DNA of 43,644 bases from Bradyrhizobium genosp. SA-3 (GTDB lineage Bacteria; Pseudomonadota; Alphaproteobacteria; Rhizobiales; Xanthobacteraceae), in the NCBI RefSeq assembly GCF_004212635.1, contig NZ_PSRT01000074.1, forward strand, positions 1 to 43,644. The letters are read 5' to 3'. Shown here piece after piece: positions 33,725-42,179 of the stretch. Within the stretch, counting starts at the first letter, position 1. Every line of letters starts with the position of its first letter. A program made the position numbers and the translations under genes. Below the pieces are notes generated by a model. That model ran no database searches, was not told where the DNA came from, and was given only the letters and a program-made list of their open reading frames with translations.

Positions 33725-36700
33725 CTAAGAGGGTCGCAGAGGCAGCGAGGTCATCGCTTCCAGTTGCGCTGTTCGCGTTGCTAACCCAGCGAGCAAGCTC
33801 TTGTGCAGCCGATCCTCGGGTTCGAAATTTCGCGCGAGCCTTCGGACGGTCTCGACAAATCGCAAGCGATAAGTCGTCGCCCTGTCGACGTCTCCGTACC
33901 TCGCGAAGATCTCGGCGGCCGTGCCGTACACCCGCCACGAAGCAATCGGGAAATCGGCGTCGTCAACGATCTCCAGCGCGCGGGAGAGGTGCGGTAGAGC
34001 GTCCCCCGAATCACCCAGGCCAAATGCGATGCGCGCGAGCAGCTCGTGGGCCTTGGCCAGGTGATTGAGATCGGGCGCCGATGCGACATAGTCGTGCAGC
34101 TGGCGTGCCCATCTCCGGGCCTGGGTAAAGTCGCCAATCAGCAGGCAATATTCGCCGAGACAATGATACAGCTGCGTTGCGGCGGTAAACTCGATGTCGA
34201 TGCCTTCTTCACGCCTGCGGCGCTCAATATCATCGAATTGCTTGCGAGCTCCCAACGGATCATTCAGGCCGACAAACGCCTTCGCGAGGACGGCCCGCTT
34301 GTGGAAGTATGTGGACTGATCGCCCACCAGAAGACTGTCGTCGACGCTTTCGCAGAGCTCCCGGGCTCCCTCGAAATCCATCGCTTCGACATGCAGCCAC
34401 GCAAGCGTCAGCCGGCACAATGCGCTGCTGGGATCGTTCGCGTTCCTGACCGCCAGCTCGAGGCCGGCCGTGATTTCGCGTTGTAATTCGCGCCACTCGC
34501 CGAGATGAATGAGCGCGATCGACTCAAGGACATTGAACAGGACGAACGTGTAAACGTCGCCGACCATGCGCGCCAGCCGCTTTCCCTCCGTGCCGGCGCG
34601 GCGGCACTGCTGGTACCGCGATCTCCAGCAATCAACGATCCCCGATATTCCATGACGCCGGATGAGGATGCCATAATTGGTCGCGCCGGCACTCAACTCG
34701 ATCGCCCTGTCGCAGAGCGTGGCGTCCTGATCCCGCCAGCCGTTGAGGAACAGGTTGATGCTGGCGCTGCTGCCCTGGGCCAGGGCCTTGAATGTGTCGT
34801 CCGCAAGCGCCTGGCTTCGCGCCAATACATCGTCGGCTGCCTCGAGGCAGGCGTGGCGATCGACCCGCAGCCATAAAGAGCTCACGGCCATGAGACCGTT
34901 GAGCTGCTGCTTGATTTCACCCACCTGTTCGGCGCACGCAATCACATCCTGGAGATCACGGATCGAGCCGACGAGGTCGCCACCCGAACGGAGAGCCAGG
35001 CTTCGTTGCCGCAGAAGGGCGATGCGGGTTGAGAGTTTGTCGGCAGCATCGAAGCGGTCGAGTATGCCGAGCGCCCGGGTGAGATAGCTCGCGGCCTCGG
35101 CATGGCCGAGACGCTTCATCGAGCTCTGTGCCGCTTCTCCGAGATAGCGCAACGCGCTCGGGAAGTCGCGACCCTGCTCGAAATGAAGTGCAAGCTCTGG
35201 CGCTATTTCGCCGGTGCGGCCCGCATAGGCCTCCTCCAGCCTTTTGCCCAGGCGCTTGTGTGTCTGCGCGCGATGCCCGGGCGGGAGATCCTGATAAATG
35301 ACGTTCTGATAGAGAATGTGACGGAAGGCGTAAGCGCCCGAATAAGTTCCATCGGGCCATTCGGAAACACCTGAACGAACAAGGATATGATCCTTCCGGA
35401 TCAACGCTTCGATGTCCCGTTCAACGTCGATGGCATCATCGGATAGGCCGGCTGCAACGAGAGCTGCGGAAAATTCTTCGCCGGCAACGCTGGCGACATC
35501 GAGCAGGCGGCGTTCGTTGTCGGTAAGGCGTTCGAGTTCATGGCCGATCATCTTCAAGAGGCTGTCTGGAATGCCGTCTCGAGCAAATGCGTCTTGTGAA
35601 GACAGGCGCCATCTGCCGTCCACCTCGACGATCCATTCCTGGTCGATCAGATGCTTGAGCAGTGACGCAACGAACAGCGGGTGCCCCAACGTTCGCTCGA
35701 ATACCGGCTTTGATAGGGTCGAGGCCAATTCGGCGTCATGGAAGCGCAATGCGAGATAGTGCCCGACCTCCTGGGGCGACAATCGATCGAGGTGCAATTC
35801 GCTGCAGCACCCATGAATCTGGAGATCCTGGTGCAGGCGGCGGATCGGATGCCCACCGATGGCGCTGTCGGCCGGCCGATAAGAGCAGAGGGCCAGCACG
35901 CGTGCCCTGCCGTTCCCGCGCGCGAAACGAGACAGCACGTCGAGTGTCGCGAAGTCGCTCCAATGCAAGTCTTCGAGAACAATGACCCAGGGGCGGCCGG
36001 CGCTCAGCGCTTCGAGGAGATCGCAAAACTCGCGCAGCATCCGCTCACGCGTCGCGCCGAACACTTCGTTCTGGAAAGCCGCGCGTTCCGATGCGTCGAT
36101 GGCGCCTGGCAGTTGCAGCATCCAGGTGGGCGCGTGGGTGCGAACAGCCGAAATCAGCTCGGGACCGTTCGTTCGATACCTGTTCACCAAGGCATCGATG
36201 AGCGGCAGAAACACCTCATCTGTTCCGAACCGTTCGGTGCAGCGCCCATAAAGCAGATCGAAGCCCTGTTCCGTCAGCCGCTCGATGGCTTTGGCGATGA
36301 ACGCCGTCTTGCCAATTCCGGCTTCTCCCGTGACGAAAGCCATCTGCCGTTTGCCGGACAATACGTGCCGGGTCATCTGGTCGATCATCCCGAGGGGGGC
36401 TGTCCGGCCGACCACCAGGGTGGAGGTTTCGATCTTCAGAGGTGCGACTGCGCTCTCGACCTCCCTGGGGGCTTCCCGCACCGCGCCGATAAAGCGGACG
36501 CCTTTGCGCGGTAAAGTCTTGATCAGCCGTTGCGCCTCGCCGGAATCGCCTATTCCCGTACGAGCTGCGTTGATGCGGGTGGTGAGCGCTGACTCCGAGA
36601 TGATGCGCCCGCCCCAAATTGCACTGATCAGATCGTCCTTGGTCACCACACGGGCGCGGTGGCGGATCAGATATTCGAGGAGGTCGAAAACCTGAGGCTG

Positions 36701-36844
36701 CAACGGAATCGCACGTCCGTCACGGCGCAATTCCCGCTGGTCTGTGTCGAGAACAAATTCGTCAAATAGATACAGCAAAACAATGCCTTCGGAGGTGCGC
36801 GCGAGGCGGATATTCAACCGGTACACCGGCCCGAAATCAAGCAT
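33725..36844 (-). CDS. Winged-helix (Trans_reg_C) / AAA ATPase / TPR transcriptional regulator
   Basis: A 1039-residue protein. An OmpR/PhoB-type winged helix (about 28-120; YLFDEFVLDTDQRELRRDG, QVFDLLEYLIRHRARVVTKDDLISAIWGG, LIKTLPRKGVRFIG) is followed by an AAA-type ATPase (Walker A GEAGIGKT at 173-180; Walker B WVIVLEDLHWSD at about 286-297) and a TPR-rich C-terminal half. There is no receiver domain. It resembles SARP/MalT-like ligand-controlled activators. The ATG at 36844 has AAGGG too close to it; a TTG at 36778 with GAAGG 7 nt upstream would start exactly at the family N-terminus and may be correct. The ATPase-TPR half is similar in design to the 12642 cyclase protein. Targets are unknown. 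Confidence 0.85.
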   Translation of the reverse strand: MLDFGPVYRLNIRLARTSEGIVLLYLFDEFVLDTDQRELRRDGRAIPLQPQVFDLLEYLIRHRARVVTKDDLISAIWGGRIISESALTTRINAARTGIGDSGEAQRLIKTLPRKGVRFIGAVREAPREVESAVAPLKIETSTLVVGRTAPLGMIDQMTRHVLSGKRQMAFVTGEAGIGKTAFIAKAIERLTEQGFDLLYGRCTERFGTDEVFLPLIDALVNRYRTNGPELISAVRTHAPTWMLQLPGAIDASERAAFQNEVFGATRERMLREFCDLLEALSAGRPWVIVLEDLHWSDFATLDVLSRFARGNGRARVLALCSYRPADSAIGGHPIRRLHQDLQIHGCCSELHLDRLSPQEVGHYLALRFHDAELASTLSKPVFERTLGHPLFVASLLKHLIDQEWIVEVDGRWRLSSQDAFARDGIPDSLLKMIGHELERLTDNERRLLDVASVAGEEFSAALVAAGLSDDAIDVERDIEALIRKDHILVRSGVSEWPDGTYSGAYAFRHILYQNVIYQDLPPGHRAQTHKRLGKRLEEAYAGRTGEIAPELALHFEQGRDFPSALRYLGEAAQSSMKRLGHAEAASYLTRALGILDRFDAADKLSTRIALLRQRSLALRSGGDLVGSIRDLQDVIACAEQVGEIKQQLNGLMAVSSLWLRVDRHACLEAADDVLARSQALADDTFKALAQGSSASINLFLNGWRDQDATLCDRAIELSAGATNYGILIRRHGISGIVDCWRSRYQQCRRAGTEGKRLARMVGDVYTFVLFNVLESIALIHLGEWRELQREITAGLELAVRNANDPSSALCRLTLAWLHVEAMDFEGARELCESVDDSLLVGDQSTYFHKRAVLAKAFVGLNDPLGARKQFDDIERRRREEGIDIEFTAATQLYHCLGEYCLLIGDFTQARRWARQLHDYVASAPDLNHLAKAHELLARIAFGLGDSGDALPHLSRALEIVDDADFPIASWRVYGTAAEIFARYGDVDRATTYRLRFVETVRRLARNFEPEDRLHKSLLAGLATRTAQLEAMTSLPLRPS

Positions 36845-36959
36845 ACCCTTCAAAATCAAGGAAACGATAAGAACAAATTAAGCTCGCCTCAAAGCGCGGC
36901 GCGGCGTCCCGTTCGATACTTCCAGCCGTATCCGGTCACTCACACAAGGTGTTCGTGTC

Positions 36960-37295
36960 ATGCGCTTGGAAGAAAGGGCGCCGCGTCTCACTTGCGTGTT
37001 CTATGGGTCGTTGCTTCACAAGATGTTTCAGTCGATCTCGGCACCATCCCTACCATCATTTGACAGCAGAGCTTCAACCAGAAGCGATGCGTTATTCTCA
37101 GCGAATTCGTTTGTCGCGTCCACGGGTTCTTCTCGAAAAGAAGACTGGTTTGGGCGCCTCCTTCAAACGCTCCATCACTCGCGACGGCTGCAGGCCGAGC
37201 GCACCTTTCGACAGTATCATCGTCTGATCGACAATACGTGGCACCAGTTTGCCTCTCGGTCAGATGTTGGAGGAGGTGACAATGTCGGTCAGTGA
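36960..37295 (+). CDS. Hypothetical protein with basic helical C-terminus
   Basis: A 111-residue reading frame divergent from the winged-helix regulator. The first half is Ser-rich and low in clear structure; the second half (SRKEDWFGRLLQTLHHSRRLQAERTFRQYHRLIDNTW) is a basic amphipathic helix vaguely like DUF1127-type tails. GGTG precedes the ATG; an internal Met at 37023 is possible. Its end overlaps the next small gene by 14 bp, which supports an operon. Coding status is less sure than for its neighbours. Confidence 0.45.
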   Translation: MRLEERAPRLTCVFYGSLLHKMFQSISAPSLPSFDSRASTRSDALFSANSFVASTGSSRKEDWFGRLLQTLHHSRRLQAERTFRQYHRLIDNTWHQFASRSDVGGGDNVGQ

Positions 37296-37470
37296 CGAGT
37301 CGTTCGAACGCAAGCTTCTGATTTCGGCACCGAGCGAGAATACGCTGCTGGCAACGATCGCCATCTGCTTTGTCATTTTGCACATCCTTGCAGCCACGAT
37401 GTTGACTTCGACCCGCCAGAGCGATGCCGGAGCAGCGCCCGAGCCGCCCGGGCTGTCGTCGGAAGACTAG
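37282..37470 (+). CDS. Small single-pass membrane protein
   Basis: A 62-residue protein starting MSVSDESFERKLL with one hydrophobic helix (LLATIAICFVILHILAATML) and a Pro-rich C-terminal tail (GAAPEPPGLSSED). An excellent ribosome site, AGGAGG, lies 5 nt before the ATG, and the start is inside the preceding frame. It is 36 bp before the TauE/SafE gene and may be co-transcribed. No family is recognised; the topology and small size suggest an accessory membrane peptide. Confidence 0.7.
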   Translation: MSVSDESFERKLLISAPSENTLLATIAICFVILHILAATMLTSTRQSDAGAAPEPPGLSSED

Positions 37471-37506
37471 TCGCCAGGTCGCCATTCCAGGATGAAAGGT
37501 TAGCTC

Positions 37507-38235
37507 ATGGGCGACATCGCGTCGTTTTGTCTGCTCAGTATCGCAGTGTTTTGCGGCGCGTTCGTCTCGGGCCTGGCGGGCTTTGCCTTTTCGGCGGTGG
37601 CCGGCGCGATTCTCCTTCACGTTCTCCCGCCACTGGAGGCGGTCCCACTGATGATGGCTTGCAGCATCACCGTGCAGGCCACGGGTCTTTGGGCCTTGAG
37701 AAAAAGCATCCGCTGGAAACAGAGTTCGGTACTCGTCGTTGGCGGATTGCTTGGCGTTCCGATCGCCGTGTGGTTGCTGCAAGCTGCAGACGCGCGGATA
37801 TTCAGGGAGAGCTTTGGTCTCGCGGTCGCCTGCTATGCGGCCTACACGTTATTCCGGCCGGTGCTTTCTCATCGCTTGCAGATGAATGCGGGACGTAATG
37901 CATTAATCGGCTTCGGCGGAGGCTTTGTCGGCGGGTTGACGGCAATGCCGGGTGCAATACCGACCATTTGGTGCGACATCCACGGGGTGCCAAAAAACGA
38001 GCAGCGCGGAATGGTTCAACCCTTCATCGCCGCCATGCAGATATTCGCACTTGGTCTTATGCTGATCCGAAGAGATCTGTCGACAAAGGTCCTGGTTGAC
38101 TTCGCAGTCAGCATCCCGGCGCTCCTCGCAGGAACGGCGCTCGGGATTTATGTCTTCCGCTGCGTCAATGACGCGCTGTTCCGGCGGATTATTCTCAGCA
38201 TCTTGCTGGTTTCGGGACTGTTGCTGGTATTTTAG
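37507..38235 (+). CDS. TauE/SafE family permease
   Basis: A 242-residue membrane protein with about eight hydrophobic segments. It opens FCLLSIAVFCGAFVSGLAGFAFSAVAGAILL, the conserved first repeat with its AGFAFS motif, and has the second-repeat glycine-rich segment ALIGFGGGFVGGLTAMPGAIPTIW. The family exports sulfite, sulfoacetate or related organic anions and some members act on other compounds. The ATG follows AAAGG by 9 nt. It ends 376 bp before the hpa operon, so a link to aromatic catabolism is possible but not shown. Confidence 0.82.
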   Translation: MGDIASFCLLSIAVFCGAFVSGLAGFAFSAVAGAILLHVLPPLEAVPLMMACSITVQATGLWALRKSIRWKQSSVLVVGGLLGVPIAVWLLQAADARIFRESFGLAVACYAAYTLFRPVLSHRLQMNAGRNALIGFGGGFVGGLTAMPGAIPTIWCDIHGVPKNEQRGMVQPFIAAMQIFALGLMLIRRDLSTKVLVDFAVSIPALLAGTALGIYVFRCVNDALFRRIILSILLVSGLLLVF

Positions 38236-38299
38236 TTCCGAACGTCGCGCCTCCGGTTGCAACGGCAGCCATTGGAACACGCGCACGCGCTGATCCTGA

Positions 38300-38461
38300 A
38301 AGGAAGCCGGCGCCGTCGATTTCTTCAACGCGATCTATGGAACCATGGATTCGACCCGTGGCTTGGCCGAGGAGAATATTCCCGGAATGGGCTCGCGTCT
38401 CGTACCCTGGGTCAAGCCGGTCGGGGCGCTTCGCCGTGAAGTGGGGGTGCGAAAACGCTTG
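38300..38461 (+). pseudogene. Coding-like fragment of an unidentified protein
   Basis: In one frame the sequence reads GAVDFFNAIYGTMDSTRGL, then AEENIPGMGSRLVPWV, then KPVGALRREVGVRKRL, and it is closed upstream by a stop at 38297. The residue composition looks like real protein rather than GC-rich noise, but it has no start or ribosome site and the reading continues into the hpa promoter. It may be the remaining C-terminal part of a lost gene. The family was not identified. The rest of the 38236-38611 gap holds the hpa promoter region. Confidence 0.35.
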
Positions 38462-38487
38462 ACAGTCGACGTAATACTTAACATGTT
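38459..38487 (+). promoter_or_regulatory. Promoter of the hpa operon (TTGACA -35 box)
   Basis: A perfect TTGACA at 38459-38464 is followed after 17 bases by CATGTT (38482-38487), a weak -10 box that lies inside the palindrome. The predicted leader to the hpaE start is about 115 nt. The -10 assignment is by spacing only. Confidence 0.45.
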
Positions 38488-38493
38488 AAGTAT
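38474..38493. promoter_or_regulatory. 20-bp perfect palindrome, probable MarR/HpaR-type operator
   Basis: ATACTTAACATGTTAAGTAT is perfectly self-complementary and overlaps the predicted -10 region. HpaR (MarR family) represses homoprotocatechuate catabolic genes in enterobacteria through palindromes with a similar TTAACATGTTAA core, as I recall. No regulator gene is adjacent in the window. Confidence 0.6.
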
Positions 38494-38611
38494 ATCCAAC
38501 TGTACCCGGGATTGATGCGTCGGAAAGGCGATGCCATTCGTCTCTGGAATCGCGAAAACAGGTGGAGGGTCGCTGCCCGCGTGCGGCGCTGCAAAAAGGG
38601 AGTGAACCGTC

Positions 38612-40129
38612 ATGTCCAAGCTGCAGGAAAATATCGCCAAGGCCGAGCGCCACCTTGCCCGCCTTAGAGAGACGGGCGTGCTCAACCGCATCGGCGGTGA
38701 AGACATCCCGGCTGCGGACAATGCAACTTTTGAAACGATCTCTCCGGTCGACCTGAAGCCGCTCGCCAAGGTATCGCATGGCAAGGCCGCGGACATCGAT
38801 CGCGCCGCGAGGGCGGCGCAGGCGGCCTTTCGGCAATGGGCCGAAACATCCGGCGGTGTGCGAAAGGAGCTGTTGCACAAGGTGGCCGACGCTATCGTCG
38901 CACGCGCTGAAGAGATTGCGTTCGTCGAATGCATGGATACGGGACAGTCGCTGAAGTTCATGGCCAAGGCCGCGCTGCGGGGAGCGGAGAATTTCCGCTT
39001 CTTCGCCGACCGCGCGCCCGAGGCGCGCGACGGCAAGTCACTTCGCACCGCCGGTCAGGTGAACATGACCACCCGCGTGCCGATCGGTCCGGTGGGCATC
39101 ATCACGCCCTGGAATACGCCCTTTATGCTGTCGACGTGGAAGATCGCGCCGGCGCTCGCGGCCGGCTGCACCATCGTTCACAAGCCCGCCGAATTCTCGC
39201 CGTTGACTGCACGTCTGCTGATCGAGATCGCGGAGGAGGCCGGGCTGCCCAAGGGCGTCTGGAATCTCGTCAACGGTCTTGGCGAGGATGCTGGCAAGGC
39301 GCTGACCGAGCACCCGCTCATCAAGGCGATCGGCTTCGTCGGCGAAAGCCGCACCGGATCGATGATCATGAAACAGGGCGCCGATACGCTGAAGCGTGTT
39401 CATTTCGAACTGGGCGGCAAGAATCCGGTGATCGTATTCGCGGATGCCGACCTCGAGCGCGCTGCGGATGCAGCGGTGTTCATGATCTACTCTCTCAACG
39501 GCGAACGCTGCACCTCGTCCTCGCGTCTTCTCGTCGAGGCGAGCATCTATGACAAGTTCACGGCGATCGTTGCGGAGAAGGCCAGCCGGATCAAGGTGGG
39601 GCATCCGCTCGATCCCGAGACCGTCATCGGTCCGTTGATCCATCCGGTTCACGAGAAGAAGGTGCTCGAATACATCGAGATTGGTAGAACGGAGGGCGCC
39701 AAGATTGCGACCGGCGGCCGCAAGGTCGACGGTCCCGGCGGCGGTTGCTACGTTGCGCCGACGCTCTTTACCGGCGCCAACAACCAAATGCGCATCGCGC
39801 AGGAAGAGATCTTCGGGCCGGTGCTGACGGCGATCCCGTTCAGGGATGAGGCCAATGCCCTCGCACTCGCCAACGACGTCCAGTATGGCCTCACCGGTTA
39901 TCTCTGGACTGCCGACGTCACGCGTGCCTTCCGCTTCACCGACCGGCTGCAAGCCGGCATGATCTGGGTCAATTCGGAGAATGTTCGTCACCTGCCGACG
40001 CCCTTTGGCGGTGTGAAGAGCTCGGGCATCGGACGCGACGGAGGAGATTGGTCGTTCGATTTCTATATGGAGACAAAGAACGTCGCCTTCGCCACCACCG
40101 CGCACAACATCCAAAAATTGGGCGGCTAA
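38612..40129 (+). CDS. hpaE: 5-carboxymethyl-2-hydroxymuconate-semialdehyde dehydrogenase
   Basis: A 505-residue NAD-dependent aldehyde dehydrogenase. It has the catalytic Cys300 (LNGERCTSSSRL) and general base Glu266 (HFELGGKNPVIVF), the coenzyme loop GFVGESRTGSMI and an N-terminal NATFETISPVDLKPLAKV segment. Substrate assignment rests on order: it is followed by a homoprotocatechuate-type extradiol dioxygenase and an FAH-family gene, as in hpa operons, where HpaE oxidises the ring-cleavage semialdehyde. AAGGGAG precedes the ATG by 9 nt. The leader carries the palindromic operator. It is the first gene of the operon, with a 30-bp gap to the next. Confidence 0.85.
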   Translation: MSKLQENIAKAERHLARLRETGVLNRIGGEDIPAADNATFETISPVDLKPLAKVSHGKAADIDRAARAAQAAFRQWAETSGGVRKELLHKVADAIVARAEEIAFVECMDTGQSLKFMAKAALRGAENFRFFADRAPEARDGKSLRTAGQVNMTTRVPIGPVGIITPWNTPFMLSTWKIAPALAAGCTIVHKPAEFSPLTARLLIEIAEEAGLPKGVWNLVNGLGEDAGKALTEHPLIKAIGFVGESRTGSMIMKQGADTLKRVHFELGGKNPVIVFADADLERAADAAVFMIYSLNGERCTSSSRLLVEASIYDKFTAIVAEKASRIKVGHPLDPETVIGPLIHPVHEKKVLEYIEIGRTEGAKIATGGRKVDGPGGGCYVAPTLFTGANNQMRIAQEEIFGPVLTAIPFRDEANALALANDVQYGLTGYLWTADVTRAFRFTDRLQAGMIWVNSENVRHLPTPFGGVKSSGIGRDGGDWSFDFYMETKNVAFATTAHNIQKLGG

Positions 40130-40159
40130 GCGGTCCGCAGCAGACCAACGGAGGAAATC

Positions 40160-41140
40160 ATGGCATTGCCCAAGCCCAACCTTTATCCACCATTCAACAT
40201 CGTGCGTCTCAGTCATGTCGAACTCGGTGTGAGCGATCTTGCGAGGTCACGGGCCTTCTATGTCGACACGCTTGGTTTGCAGGTGACGGACGAGAGCTCC
40301 AATGCGATCTATCTTCGCGCGATGGAAGAGCGCGGCCATCACTGCATCGTGCTGCGGAAGTCAGAGAAGATCGAAGCCCGTGACCTCGGCTTCAAGGTGT
40401 TCAGCGAGGAAGATCTCGACAAGGCCGCCAGCTTCTTCAGCAGCAGGGATCTGCCGGTTGAATGGGTCGAGCGTCCCTATCAGTCCGGCACGTTCCGCAC
40501 CCGCGATCCTCATGGCATTCCCCTCGAGTTCTATTCCAAGATGGACCGGCTGCCGCCGATCCATCAGAAATACGCGCTCTACAAGGGCGTGAAGCCGCTC
40601 CGGATCGATCATTTCAATTGCTTCTCGCCGAACGTCGATGAATCCGTCGCCTTCTACAACGAGATCGGCTTTCGCGTGACGGAGTACACGGCGGATGAGG
40701 AGACGGGACGGTTATGGGCGGCCTGGACCCACCGCAAGGGCGGCGTTCACGATCTGGCTTTCACCAATGGCCGCGGCCCGCGCCTGCACCACACCGCATT
40801 CTGGGTGCCGACCCCGCTCAACATCATCGATCTGCTCGACCTCATGGCCACCACCGGATGGGTGTCCAACATCGAACGCGGTCCCGGCCGCCATGGCATC
40901 TCGAATGCCTTCTTCCTCTATATCCTTGATCCGGACGGTCATCGGATCGAGATCTACTGCTCGGATTACCAGACGGTCGATCCCGATCTCGAGCCGATCA
41001 AATGGGACCTGAAGGATCCGCAACGTCAGACGCTTTGGGGGGCGCCTGCGCCGAAGTCCTGGTTCGAGCACGGCAGCCTCTTTGCCGGAGCTGAACCGCG
41101 CGACGCCGATCTGGCTGCCCAGCCGATCATCGCCCCGTGA
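40160..41140 (+). CDS. hpaD: 3,4-dihydroxyphenylacetate 2,3-dioxygenase (type I extradiol)
   Basis: A 326-residue protein with two VOC repeats (N-terminal NIVRLSHVELGVSDLARSR; C-terminal PLRIDHFNCFSPNVDESVAFY). The iron ligands are predicted at His151, His210 or His211 (RLHHTAFWV) and Glu264 (HRIEIYCSDY), a spacing that matches homoprotocatechuate dioxygenases. It would open the aromatic ring of homoprotocatechuate beside the hydroxyls, giving the semialdehyde used by HpaE. The ATG has GGAGG 9 nt upstream. It is 30 bp after hpaE and 43 bp before the FAH gene. Confidence 0.87.
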   Translation: MALPKPNLYPPFNIVRLSHVELGVSDLARSRAFYVDTLGLQVTDESSNAIYLRAMEERGHHCIVLRKSEKIEARDLGFKVFSEEDLDKAASFFSSRDLPVEWVERPYQSGTFRTRDPHGIPLEFYSKMDRLPPIHQKYALYKGVKPLRIDHFNCFSPNVDESVAFYNEIGFRVTEYTADEETGRLWAAWTHRKGGVHDLAFTNGRGPRLHHTAFWVPTPLNIIDLLDLMATTGWVSNIERGPGRHGISNAFFLYILDPDGHRIEIYCSDYQTVDPDLEPIKWDLKDPQRQTLWGAPAPKSWFEHGSLFAGAEPRDADLAAQPIIAP

Positions 41141-41183
41141 CCGGGCATTCGCATATCGCCTGAAACGTGAGGAAAGGCGCCAC

Positions 41184-42053
41184 ATGTCTCGTCCGAGGTT
41201 CGTCAGCTTCACCCGCAACGGCACACCCGGCTACGGTCTCCTGGGCGATCAGGGCGTCGTCGACCTGTCCGGCCGCCATGGCAAGCGTTGGCGTACGTTG
41301 CGTGAGGTGATCGAAGTCGGCGCGCTGGTGTCCCTTGCCGAGGAGAGCGCCGGGTTGCCGGCGGATTTTCCGGTCACTGATATCCGTTACGAGATTCCGA
41401 TTCCGGCACCGGAAAAAATCATCTGCGTCGGCGTGAACTTCCCCGACCGGAACGAGGAATACAAGGACGGGCAGGCGGCCCCCTCAAATCCCTCGCTCTT
41501 CATCCGCTTTCCGCGCTCGTTCACGGGCCATGAACAGGCTCTGCTGCGTCCCCCGGAGAGCCCGCAGCTCGACTATGAAGGCGAAATCGTCATCGTGATC
41601 GGCAAGGGCGGTCGCCGGATTCCACAGAGCGAAGCGCTCGACCATATCGCCGCAATATCGCTGTGCAACGAAGGCACGATCCGCGATTGGGTGCGGCACG
41701 CCAAATTCAATGTGACTCAGGGGAAAAACTTCGATCGCACCGGTTCGATGGGACCGTGGCTCATCCCCTATACCGATGAGAGCCAGCTTGCCGACATCAA
41801 GCTGGAAACCCGGATCAACGGCGAGGTCCGCCAGCAGGACCGCACGAGCCGGATGATCTTCTCCTTCCGCAAGATCATCAACTATATCTCGACGTTCACG
41901 ATGCTGGTTCCTGGCGATGTCATCGTGACCGGTACCCCGACGGGTGCCGGCGCGCGCTTCGAGCCGCCCATCTGGCTGAAGCCCGGCGACGTCGTCGAGG
42001 TGGAAGCAGAGGGCATCGGTACCCTCCGCAACACGATTGCAGATGAGGCGTGA
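41184..42053 (+). CDS. Fumarylacetoacetate hydrolase-family enzyme (HpaG-like candidate)
   Basis: A 289-residue protein of the FAH fold. It has PEKIICVGVNFPDRNEE (N-terminal signature), PSLFIRFPRSFTGHEQ, the metal-binding EGEIVIVIGKGGRRI and VIVTGTPTGAGARFEPP. In hpa operons a member of this family (HpaG) isomerises or decarboxylates the pathway's hydroxymuconate product; a general acylpyruvase or FAH role is equally possible from sequence. Single-domain length (289) is shorter than the two-domain HpaG of E. coli. The ATG at 41184 follows GGAAAGG; an earlier in-frame ATG (41082) lies within hpaD. The remaining hpa genes (hpaF, H, I, B, C) are absent from the window. Confidence 0.78.
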   Translation: MSRPRFVSFTRNGTPGYGLLGDQGVVDLSGRHGKRWRTLREVIEVGALVSLAEESAGLPADFPVTDIRYEIPIPAPEKIICVGVNFPDRNEEYKDGQAAPSNPSLFIRFPRSFTGHEQALLRPPESPQLDYEGEIVIVIGKGGRRIPQSEALDHIAAISLCNEGTIRDWVRHAKFNVTQGKNFDRTGSMGPWLIPYTDESQLADIKLETRINGEVRQQDRTSRMIFSFRKIINYISTFTMLVPGDVIVTGTPTGAGARFEPPIWLKPGDVVEVEAEGIGTLRNTIADEA

Positions 42054-42063
42054 TCCTTGTCGA

Positions 42064-42094
42064 CTGCCAAGGTCGGGCAGAGGACTTTTATTTT
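42064..42094 (+). terminator. Probable Rho-independent terminator after the hpa operon
   Basis: CTGCC (42064-42068) and GGCAG (42076-42080) form a 5-bp GC stem with a 7-nt loop, followed by AGGAC and a T-rich run, TTTTATTTT (42086-42094). The stem is short, so efficiency is uncertain. Confidence 0.45.
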
Positions 42095-42179
42095 CTCGGG
42101 CGAGGTGGCGCTCGGGTGACAGACACTTCGGTTAACAATGATAGGTTGCATGCCGGGGGCGTTACTCTGGATTTGAAAA

